Shown: positions 16,745 through 23,134 of the stretch, one piece after another
Position numbering within the stretch: position 1 is the first letter of the stretch
Layout: each line of letters begins with the position of its first letter
Assembly (NCBI RefSeq): GCF_003014735.1
Contig: NZ_PYAX01000010.1
Coordinates: forward strand, 248,001 to 312,000
DNA length: 64,000 nucleotides
From: Saccharothrix carnea
GTDB taxonomy: Bacteria > Actinomycetota > Actinomycetes > Mycobacteriales > Pseudonocardiaceae
Direction of reading: 5' to 3'
The notes under the pieces: generated by a model
Database searches by the model: none
What the model was told of the DNA's origin: nothing
What the model saw: the letters and a program-made list of their open reading frames with translations, nothing else
Position numbers and translations under genes: made by a program

Positions 16745-17487
16745 ACGCGGTGGACTACCAGCCGCTGTTTTACGAGCTGGCGGAGGCCGAGCGGGACGGC
16801 GAGCACTACCAGCGGCTGCGTGACCGCTTGGTCACCGAGCACCTGCCCATGGCCAGGCACATCGCCGACCGGTTCGCCGAGCGCGGCGAGTCCGTGGAGG
16901 ACCTGCGGCAGGTGGCGGCGGTCGGGCTGATCAACGCCGTGGACCGGTTCGACGTGACCCGCGGCATCGACTTCCTGGCGTTCGCCGTGCCCACCATCAC
17001 CGGCGAGGTGCGGCGGTACCTGCGCGACCAGGGGTGGGCGGTGCGCGTGCCGCGGCGGTTGAAAGAGCTGTGCGTCGCCATCGACACCGCCCGGGTGGAG
17101 CTGTCCCGGGTGTCCGGGCGCACGCCGACGCCCAGCGAGGTCGCCCGGCACCTCGGCATCGAGGTGGACGAGGTGTACGAGGGGCTGCACGCGATGTCGG
17201 CGTACCACCTGCTGTCGCTGGACGAGCAGTCGATCAGCGAGGAGCTCAACCACGCCGACCGCCTGATCAGCGACGATCCGGCGTTGGAGGTCGTCGAGCT
17301 GCACCACGCGTTGGACCCCATGCTGCGCGGGCTGCCCAAGAGGGAGAGGCGGATCGTCGTGCTGCGCTTCTTCCGCGGCATGACGCAGAGCCAGATCGCG
17401 GACTCGGTCGGCGTGTCGCAGATGCACGTGTCGCGGCTGCTGAGCCGATCGCTGGCCCGGTTGCGGTCGCTGCTCGATGATGAGTAG
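16741..17487 (+). CDS. sigF: SigF/SigB-type stress sigma factor
   Basis: 248 aa from an ATG at 16741 coupled to the anti-sigma stop; a GTG at 16732 is an alternative. Group 3 sigma architecture: region 2 with LPMARHIADRFAERG, EDLRQVAAVGLINAVDRFD and FLAFAVPTITGEVRRYLRD; region 3 with RTPTPSEVARHLGI; region 4 with LPKRERRIVVLRFFRGMTQ and an HTH QIADSVGVSQMHVSRLLSR. This is the RsbW-controlled family (SigB of Bacillus and Streptomyces, SigF of mycobacteria) used for general stress and differentiation. The exact subfamily (F, B or G) is not certain. Confidence 0.9.
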   Translation: MNAVDYQPLFYELAEAERDGEHYQRLRDRLVTEHLPMARHIADRFAERGESVEDLRQVAAVGLINAVDRFDVTRGIDFLAFAVPTITGEVRRYLRDQGWAVRVPRRLKELCVAIDTARVELSRVSGRTPTPSEVARHLGIEVDEVYEGLHAMSAYHLLSLDEQSISEELNHADRLISDDPALEVVELHHALDPMLRGLPKRERRIVVLRFFRGMTQSQIADSVGVSQMHVSRLLSRSLARLRSLLDDE

Positions 17488-17541
17488 CGACCGGGTGACC
17501 GGGGTCCACCGGGAGCGGGCGGGACGGAAGGGGTGGTCGCC

Positions 17542-17910
17542 GTGGTGACAGCTCAGGCGAAGCTGGCGTGGCCGCAGCGGGCGGCCCTCATCCTGGGCGT
17601 GCTGCTGGTCGCGTGGGGCGTGCTGGACCTCGTGCGCGGCGAGCCGCGGTTGGGGGTGCTGCACCTGGTGACCGGTGTCGTCATCGGGGCGGCGGCGGTG
17701 CGGACGCGGGTGGCCCGGCTGGTCGGCTCGCTGATGGGCGTGGTGTTCCTGGTCGTGTTCGCGTTCGGCGTCAGCGAGTCGGGTGGGGCGATGGACGCCG
17801 GTGCGGTCGGCAATGCCGTGCACCTGCTGATCGGCTTCGCGTCCGTGGCCGTCGCCGAGAGCTGCGCGTGGTGCGAACAACGCGCCCGCCGTGCCGCCGG
17901 CTCCAGCTGA
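17542..17910 (+). CDS. DUF4383 small membrane protein
   Basis: 122 aa from a GTG at 17542, about 9 nt after GGAAGGGG; a GTG at 17533 would overlap that site. Four hydrophobic helices are visible (ALILGVLLVAWGVLDLVRG, LHLVTGVVIGAAAV, LVGSLMGVVFLVVFAFGV, AVHLLIGFASVAVAE), the DUF4383 layout. The terminal CAWCEQRARR tail faces a membrane side I cannot assign. The function is unknown. It sits 54 bp after the sigma gene on the same strand and may be in the stress operon. Confidence 0.8.
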   Translation: MVTAQAKLAWPQRAALILGVLLVAWGVLDLVRGEPRLGVLHLVTGVVIGAAAVRTRVARLVGSLMGVVFLVVFAFGVSESGGAMDAGAVGNAVHLLIGFASVAVAESCAWCEQRARRAAGSS

Positions 17911-18010
17911 CATTCACTTCGTCTGAACGGGTTACACACTTTCGGCGGACTCCTGGCCACTTTCACGGAATCCGCTTTCCCTTCTCCCCGCTGCGCGATG
18001 GTTGCCGTGG

Positions 18011-18036
18011 GGTTGCACCACCCCCCTTTCGGGTAT
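18011..18036 (+). promoter_or_regulatory. SigB/SigF-type promoter upstream of the Balon-like gene
   Basis: GGTTG (18011-18015), 15-nt spacer, GGGTAT (18031-18036); the ATG is 29 bp further on, leaving room for a short leader with a GGGGAGG binding site. The arrangement is identical to the site before the glutamate-cysteine ligase gene at 20682. Confidence 0.7.
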
Positions 18037-18065
18037 CACCCGAGTGACCCGAACGGGGAGGACCG

Positions 18066-18989
18066 ATGCACACGGCAAGTCTGCAGAACCTGGTCAACGT
18101 CGAAGGGCCATTCGTTTCCGTGTTCCTCGACGTCGGCGATCACGTGGACCTGCGGTGGCGGGCGATGCGCGACCAACTCCAAGCCATGTCCGCCGACCCG
18201 TACCTCGTGGCGCTGGCGCACAACGCGATCATGTCGGGCGTGACGCCTCGCGGCCTCGCCGGCCGCGGCCTGGTCGTCGGCGGCGGACGCGTCCTGGTCG
18301 ACCAGTACGTCCCCGTCCCACCGACCGGCTACACGGCCCGCACCGGCCCGCTCCCCTACGTCCTGCCGCTGGTCGACCTGTCCGAACCCCTCCTGCCGCA
18401 CGTGGTCGTGCAGGTCGGTGAGCACGGCGCGGACCTGCGCGGCGTCGACCCGACCGGCCGCCCGGTGGCCGTGGCCACCGTGGGCGCCCGACGCCCGGGC
18501 CGCCGCCTGGACGCCGACGAACTGGCCGACGTCGCCCAGGAAGCGACCACCCTGGTGGACCGCCTGGGCGCGCCGCTGCTCGTGCTCGCCGGCCCGCTGG
18601 CCGGCCGACGCTCCCTGCGAGTCGCCCTCCCCACCCGCTACCACCACCTCGTGGTCGAGGTCGAGGGACCTCCGGACCGGGCGGTGCTGCACCTGGCCGG
18701 CCGGGCGAACCAGGACGCCCGCCGCGCAGTCGTCGAACGCTTCCGCGACGAATCCACCCGCCTGACCGGCCGCGCCGCACACGGCCTCGACGCGGTCAGC
18801 CGAGCCCTGGCCGATGGACGGGTCGAGACCCTGCTGCTCACCGACACCCTCGTGGGCTCCCGCGAACTCGACGGCAAACGCGCCGACGAACTGCTGCCCT
18901 TGCGCGCCGTCGAGTGCGGCGCCGAAATCGCCCTCGTCGGCGGCGCAGTCCGCCTACACGAAGACGTCGGCGCCCTCCTCCGCGAGTGA
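18066..18989 (+). CDS. Rv2629/Balon-like release-factor-fold protein (Vms1/baeRF family)
   Basis: 307 aa from an ATG with GGGGAGG 6 nt upstream. It matches, from memory, M. tuberculosis Rv2629 along its length: LQNLVNVEGPFVSVFLDVGD at the start, RGLAGRGLVVGGGRVLVDQY, LPYVLPLVDLSEPLLPHVVV, an AAHGLDAVSRALADGRVETLLL segment and the end VGGAVRLHEDVGALLRE. This is the bacterial aeRF1/Pelota-related family that includes the ribosome hibernation factor Balon, which occupies the ribosomal A site. It is shorter than Rv2629 (374 aa as I recall), with the deletion in the middle. A predicted SigF-type promoter precedes it. The hibernation role is inferred. Confidence 0.8.
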   Translation: MHTASLQNLVNVEGPFVSVFLDVGDHVDLRWRAMRDQLQAMSADPYLVALAHNAIMSGVTPRGLAGRGLVVGGGRVLVDQYVPVPPTGYTARTGPLPYVLPLVDLSEPLLPHVVVQVGEHGADLRGVDPTGRPVAVATVGARRPGRRLDADELADVAQEATTLVDRLGAPLLVLAGPLAGRRSLRVALPTRYHHLVVEVEGPPDRAVLHLAGRANQDARRAVVERFRDESTRLTGRAAHGLDAVSRALADGRVETLLLTDTLVGSRELDGKRADELLPLRAVECGAEIALVGGAVRLHEDVGALLRE

Positions 18990-19163
18990 CTCCCGCCCCT
19001 GTCTGCCTGCCCGGTGCTCCCCGGCACCTCCCCTGATCACCCACCGATCACGATGGCAGCCACGGGCCGAAGGGTCGGCGACCCGGCGCCGGCAGCCCGA
19101 TGGCCACAGGGCCAGGCCGTGGACGCGGCCAGGCGGTGGGCAGCCGGCGGCCTGGTGGAGCCA

Positions 19164-19346
19164 GCGATCCGGTGGCCAAGGCGTCCGGCGGTCCGGTGGC
19201 CAAGCGGCCCGCTAGCCAAGCCGCCCGATGGCCAGCCCGGTCCGGCGGTCCAGCGGCCAGGCGGTCCAGCGGCCAGGCGATCCGGCGGCCAGGCGATCCG
19301 GCGGCCAGGCGGGGTCAGGTGGTTCGGTGGGGTCAGGTGGTTCGGT
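19164..19346. repeat. Tandem 16-bp and 18-bp repeats in an intergenic region
   Basis: Four perfectly abutting 16-bp units at 19244-19259, 19260-19275, 19276-19291 and 19292-19307: the first two are GGCGGTCCAGCGGCCA and the last two GGCGATCCGGCGGCCA. They are followed by two 18-bp units GGGGTCAGGTGGTTCGGT (19311-19328, 19329-19346). Degenerate copies extend left to about 19164. There are no unique spacers, so it is not CRISPR. The paired identity suggests stepwise duplication. Function unknown. Confidence 0.85.
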
Positions 19347-19376
19347 GGTTCGCGGCCGGGCGGTCCGGTGACTTCG

Positions 19377-19497
19377 GTGGGCCGCGGCGGGTGAGTGGGC
19401 GTGGGGGCCGGGTTGGTGGTCGTGAGGGCTGGGTGGCGGTGGGGGGCGTGGAATGGGTGGGTGGTGTGTGGGTGGGGGTGTGGTTGGCGAGGGCTCC
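19377..19497 (+). repeat. G-run tract with G-quadruplex potential
   Basis: More than ten runs of three to six G in 120 nt on the + strand with loops of a few bases, including six Gs at 19441-19446 and GGGTGGGGG at 19470-19478. With the repeats before it, it fills the 625-bp gene-free stretch 18990-19614. I find no convincing coding frame there. The tract is just beyond the end of the leftward topoisomerase gene. Confidence 0.6.
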
Positions 19498-19614
19498 TCA
19501 TGGTTTTAACCGAGGATCGGGAACAGTGTTTCCGTACATTTTTGGCCGTTGATCACTCGAAAGTGTGACCGGGGCCAGTGGCCGAGCTGGGGAAATGGAG
19601 GAAGTGAAACTGGT

Positions 19615-20577
19615 TCACTTCCGTAGCATTCGCAGGACGGCGCGTTCCACTGTCTCACGGTCGGCCGATTTCGGCTTGATCATCACACCCTCGTGGAACA
19701 GGTGGACGATGCGTGGGTCGACGTAGGACTTCCTGGCCACCGCCGGGGTGTTGCCCAGGTGTTCCGCGACCTCCCGCATCACCTCGACCTCCACCCGCTT
19801 CTGCCCGCGCTTGGACTCCGGCCGGCCTTCCCGGGCGAACGCCGCAGCCGCCAACACGGTCGCGTGCCAAGTCCGCAAGTCCTTCACCGAGAACTCCGAC
19901 CCGACCATCTCCTTGAACCGCTCGTTCACGTCATCCGACCCCACCGCGCACCCCCGCGCGTCGACCAGCAGGCGCTCCTCACCGGCACGGCCTCGGAGCA
20001 GGCCCCGAACGGCCCGCGCCAGCACCTCGTCCTCCACCGCGGTGGTGAACTCGATGCCGCCCTTCGCCGGGTAGCGGAAGTCCACAGTGGACCCCCGCAC
20101 GGTCACGTGCGAGCACAGCAACGTGGCCACGCCGTGCGTCCCGTTATCCGCCGCGTACGTCTCACCACCGACCCGGAACACGCCGCGCTCCAGCACCGCC
20201 AACGCCACCGCCAGCACGCGCTCGCGCGACCGGCCCCGCCCCCGCAGCTCCCGCCCCAGCTCCGCCCGGAACCCCGGCAGCAGCGGCGCCAGGGTCAGCA
20301 CCCGGTCGTGCTTCTCCTCGTCCCGGTCCTGCCGCCACCGCTCGTGGTACAGGTACTGGCGGCGCCCGGCGGCGTCGGTGCCGACCGCCTGGATGTGACC
20401 GTTCGGGTGGGGGCACACCCACACGTCGCGCCACGCGGGCGGGATGACCAGGGACTTGATCCGCGTCACGGACTCGGCGTCGAGCGGCTCGCCGCCGGCG
20501 TCGGTGTAGCTGAAACCGCGGCCCCGGGCGCGGCGGTGCCAGCCGGGCGCGGACGGGTCACTGCGGCGCAATCTCAC
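19615..20577 (-). CDS. DNA topoisomerase IB (poxvirus/eukaryote-like)
   Basis: 320 aa from a GTG at 20577; a longer frame crosses the divergent gene start and is rejected. The N-terminal part has GFSYTDAGGEPLD and LVIPPAWRDVWVCPHPNGHIQAVG with RRQYLYHERWRQDRDEEKHDR, typical of bacterial type IB enzymes. The catalytic half has ATLLCSHVTVRG, VKDLRTWHATVLAA and the active-site tyrosine in ARKSYVDPRIV (Tyr285). It nicks one strand via a 3'-phosphotyrosine to relax supercoils. It is divergent from the glutamate-cysteine ligase gene, with 139 bp between starts. Confidence 0.92.
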   Translation of the reverse strand: MRLRRSDPSAPGWHRRARGRGFSYTDAGGEPLDAESVTRIKSLVIPPAWRDVWVCPHPNGHIQAVGTDAAGRRQYLYHERWRQDRDEEKHDRVLTLAPLLPGFRAELGRELRGRGRSRERVLAVALAVLERGVFRVGGETYAADNGTHGVATLLCSHVTVRGSTVDFRYPAKGGIEFTTAVEDEVLARAVRGLLRGRAGEERLLVDARGCAVGSDDVNERFKEMVGSEFSVKDLRTWHATVLAAAAFAREGRPESKRGQKRVEVEVMREVAEHLGNTPAVARKSYVDPRIVHLFHEGVMIKPKSADRETVERAVLRMLRK

Positions 20578-20681
20578 AGCGGGCAGGTTCCCGGCGGTCC
20601 GCGGGTGAAACACCACGGGTGCACACCGACGAGCACGTGCGCCAGAGCGGAACGCCGTTCGGCGAAGAATTGCAACACCGT

Positions 20682-20707
20682 GGTTGAAGTAGCGGCCGAG
20701 TGGGTAT
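20682..20707 (+). promoter_or_regulatory. SigB/SigF-type promoter, probably giving a leaderless transcript
   Basis: GGTTG (20682-20686), 15-nt spacer, GGGTAT (20702-20707). The next ATG is at 20717, only 9 nt after the -10 box, and no ribosome binding site is present, so transcription would begin at or just before the start codon. Confidence 0.65.
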
Positions 20708-20716
20708 GGGACCGGC

Positions 20717-21805
20717 ATGACCGAGCCGTGGACCGTGGGCGTGGAGCAGGAGTTCCTCCTCGTCGACCCCGAATCGCGCCGACCCGTGCCCCTCGCCGAG
20801 TCGGTCGCCCAGCACTCGGGCGCAGGCCATGACGTGCAGCGAGAGCTCACCCCGTTCCAGATCGAGGTGGCCACGCCGGTGTGCGCGACCGCCGAGGAGC
20901 TGGCCGAGCACGTCCTGGCCGGGCGGCTCCACCTGGCGAAGGCCGCGCACGCGGCGGGCGGCCGGCTGCTGGCCTCGGCGATTCCGCCGATCGGCACGCT
21001 GGGACCGCCGCCGGGCACGGACGACCGCCGCTACCGGATGATGGAGCACTCGCACCGCAAGATCATCGGCGGACAGGGCGTGTGCGGGATGCACGTCCAC
21101 GTCGGCGTGCCGGACCGCGACGTCGCCATCCGGGTGTCGAACGCCCTGCGGCCGTGGTTGCCGACGCTGCTCGGGTTGAGCGCGAACTCGCCCATCGAGC
21201 ACGCCGAGGACACGGGGTACGCCAGTTGGCGCACGATCGTGTGGTCGCGGTGGCCGATCAGCGGGCCGCCGCCGCACCTGGGCTCCGCCGACGAGTACGA
21301 CCGGCTGGTGGGCGCGCTCGAATCGACCGAGGTGCTGCTCGACAGCGGGATGGTCTACTGGGACGTGCGGCCGTCCGTCCAGCACCCCACGGTCGAGGTG
21401 CGGGTCTCGGACATCCCGATGACGGCGCACGAGGCGGTCGTCATCGCCGAGATCATCCGGGCCTTCGCCCGCACGGCCGCCGAATCGGGCGACCCCGAAC
21501 GAGTGGACGACATGATGCTGCGCGCCGCCTACTGGCGTGCCGCGCGCGACGGCGTGGACGGCCTGGCCGTCGATCCGCGCACGGGCAACCTGGTGCCGGC
21601 CCGCGATCGGCTCGCCGAACTGGTGTCGTGGTGCGAGCCGGCGCTCGCCGACGCCTCCGCCTTGTCCACTGTGGAGGATCACTTGACGTGGCTCGGCGCG
21701 CACGGCAGCGGCGCCGCGCGCCAACGGCGGGCGCTCGGTGGTTCGCCCGACGCCCGCGGCCTGGTGGACTTGGTCCTGGCCGAAACGGTCAGCGAAGCCG
21801 GTTGA
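20717..21805 (+). CDS. Carboxylate-amine ligase / glutamate-cysteine ligase, YbdK type
   Basis: 362 aa, full length for the GCS2/YbdK family. It starts WTVGVEQEFLLVDPESRRPV (the VGVEEE-like ATP-site motif), then VCGMHVHVGVPDRDVAIRV, LLGLSANSPI, YASWRTIVWSRWP and DVRPSVQHPTVEVRVSD. It joins a carboxylate to an amine with ATP; in actinomycetes the family includes enzymes making gamma-glutamylcysteine, but the true substrate is untested. The start codon falls right after a SigF-type -10 box, so the gene is probably a leaderless stress gene. The STAS gene follows 58 bp later on the same strand. Confidence 0.88.
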   Translation: MTEPWTVGVEQEFLLVDPESRRPVPLAESVAQHSGAGHDVQRELTPFQIEVATPVCATAEELAEHVLAGRLHLAKAAHAAGGRLLASAIPPIGTLGPPPGTDDRRYRMMEHSHRKIIGGQGVCGMHVHVGVPDRDVAIRVSNALRPWLPTLLGLSANSPIEHAEDTGYASWRTIVWSRWPISGPPPHLGSADEYDRLVGALESTEVLLDSGMVYWDVRPSVQHPTVEVRVSDIPMTAHEAVVIAEIIRAFARTAAESGDPERVDDMMLRAAYWRAARDGVDGLAVDPRTGNLVPARDRLAELVSWCEPALADASALSTVEDHLTWLGAHGSGAARQRRALGGSPDARGLVDLVLAETVSEAG

Positions 21806-21863
21806 GGTCTACCGTGAAGATTTCGACGCCGCGCCGGCGTCGCTGAGTGAGAGGAGTACCGGC

Positions 21864-22223
21864 GTGCCAGAACCCGCGGCGACGCTCGCTTCCGTTCGGG
21901 TCGACAGACCCGCGGACGGCGTGGTGGTGCTGCACGTGTCGGGCGAGTTGGACACGAGCAGCGCGGACGAGTTGACCAGGCCGCTCACCGAGCACCTGGT
22001 CGAGAACGTGCGGGGTGTGGTGGTGGACCTCGGTGGGGTGCGCTTCCTCGGCTCGGCCGGGTTGGAGTCGCTGGTCGTCGGCAATCAGCGGGCGAGCACG
22101 CTCGGCATCCCGCTGGTGCTGGTGGCGACGAGCCGGGCGACGCAGAGGCCGATCGAGGCGACGGGCCTGAGTTCGGTGTTCACCGTCGTCGGTTCGGTCG
22201 ACGAGGCGTTGAGCCGGTTCTGA
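21864..22223 (+). CDS. Anti-anti-sigma factor (STAS domain, RsbV-like)
   Basis: 119 aa from a GTG at 21864 with GAGAGGAG upstream. Single STAS domain: VVVLHVSGELDTSSADELTR, VRGVVVDLGGVRFLGSAGLE with the phosphorylatable Ser in GSAGL, and ATGLSSVFTVVGSVDEAL. In its unphosphorylated form such a protein binds the RsbW-type kinase and frees the sigma factor. It lies about 5 kb from the anti-sigma/sigma pair and shares the strand, so it is a reasonable partner, though actinomycete genomes carry several. Confidence 0.9.
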   Translation: MPEPAATLASVRVDRPADGVVVLHVSGELDTSSADELTRPLTEHLVENVRGVVVDLGGVRFLGSAGLESLVVGNQRASTLGIPLVLVATSRATQRPIEATGLSSVFTVVGSVDEALSRF

Positions 22224-22229
22224 GCAGGT

Positions 22230-22580
22230 CTACAGGAACCTGCGAACCGTCCTGATGGCGCAGCGCACCGCCCCCACCGGGGGCAGTGCGCCCGCCGGGG
22301 GCACCACCCACCGCGACGCGGTCGCCGGGATGCGGCGCGGCCCGTGCCAGTAGCGGACGTCGGGCGGCGGCACGTGCCGCGGTTCGGGTCCGGGGTCGGG
22401 TCTGGCCAGGAACAGCCACCGCAGGCGGGGTCCGGGGATGGCGAGGATCGGTCCGAGCGGTCCGGCCGAGCGGAGCTGGGTGCTGACCTCGGCGCCCCAG
22501 CTGGCGGGGATTTCCACCGCCACCGCGCCTTCGGCGAGCACCAGCGAGTCGAGCGTTTCGTCGACGTGCCACGGTTCCAT
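22230..22580 (-). CDS. Conserved hypothetical protein
   Basis: 116 aa from an ATG at 22580. No recognised domain. It opens MEPWHVDETLDSLVLAEG, then VAVEIPASWGAEVSTQLR, and has a Trp/Arg-rich middle (RLRWLFLARPDPGPEP, RYWHGPRRIPATASRW). Its IPGPRLRWLFLA stretch recalls the small primase-polymerase-like hypothetical proteins of actinomycetes, but the match is weak. It converges on the STAS gene with 6 bp between stops. Cytoplasmic by appearance. Confidence 0.65.
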   Translation of the reverse strand: MEPWHVDETLDSLVLAEGAVAVEIPASWGAEVSTQLRSAGPLGPILAIPGPRLRWLFLARPDPGPEPRHVPPPDVRYWHGPRRIPATASRWVVPPAGALPPVGAVRCAIRTVRRFL

Positions 22581-22638
22581 GCCCGCTGATGGTGGCGTCG
22601 GCCCGTGTCGGGATTGTGTCGGTGCGCGGCGCGGCGCG

Positions 22639-23082
22639 TTAATCCTGGCCGATGTCCTCGAACCACAGTTCCGGCTTGGCGGCGATGAAGTCCGTCATCA
22701 GCCGGACGCAGTCGTCGTCATCCAGCAGGGTGATTTCGACACCGTGTTCGGCGAGCCAGTCGTGACCGCCGTGGAACGTCCGGGCCTCGCCGATCACCAC
22801 GTGGGGTATCCCGAACTGGCGAACGAGACCGCTGCAGTACCAGCACGGTGACAGCGTGGTGACCATGACGGTGTCGCGGTAGGTCCTGCGGCGGCCCGCC
22901 GCGCGGAACGCGGCGGTCTCGGCGTGGACGGAGGCGTCGTCGTCCTGCACCCGCCGGTTGTGGCCGCTGCCGAGCAGGGTGCCGCCGGCCGTGAACAGCG
23001 CCGCGCCGATGGGGATGCCGCCCTCGGCGAGCCCGGCACGTGCTTCGGCCACCGCCACCGCCAGCATGTCCTTCGGGTCCAC
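22639..23082 (-). CDS. Cytosine deaminase-like nucleoside deaminase (fungal type)
   Basis: 147 aa from a GTG at 23082. Zinc-dependent CDA fold: HAE (53-55) with the catalytic Glu55, and PCWYC (79-83) giving the two zinc cysteines. The C-terminal part, WLAEHGVEITLLDDDDCVRL then KPELWFEDIGQD, closely resembles yeast cytosine deaminase, which ends with a DWFEDIG motif that closes over the active site. So cytosine (or a related base such as isocytosine or creatinine-like ring) is the likeliest substrate. Single gene, 52 bp downstream of the CHAT gene on the same strand. Confidence 0.85.
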   Translation of the reverse strand: MDPKDMLAVAVAEARAGLAEGGIPIGAALFTAGGTLLGSGHNRRVQDDDASVHAETAAFRAAGRRRTYRDTVMVTTLSPCWYCSGLVRQFGIPHVVIGEARTFHGGHDWLAEHGVEITLLDDDDCVRLMTDFIAAKPELWFEDIGQD

Positions 23083-23134
23083 GGCGCCAACCCTTCCACG
23101 ACGCGGTGTCGAGGAGAAGGTCGAAGCCGGAAAC

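Noticed and set aside
19244..19307. Possible CRISPR array
   Set aside because: The 16-bp units abut directly with no spacers and no cas gene is present.
19037..19552. Open frames on both strands in the repeat and G-rich gap
   Set aside because: Translations are repeat-derived (Gly/Arg/Pro) with no binding site; the stretch behaves as noncoding DNA.
19615..21018. Topoisomerase IB start at 21018
   Set aside because: It would add 147 low-complexity residues and cross the divergent ligase gene start; the GTG at 20577 fits the family.
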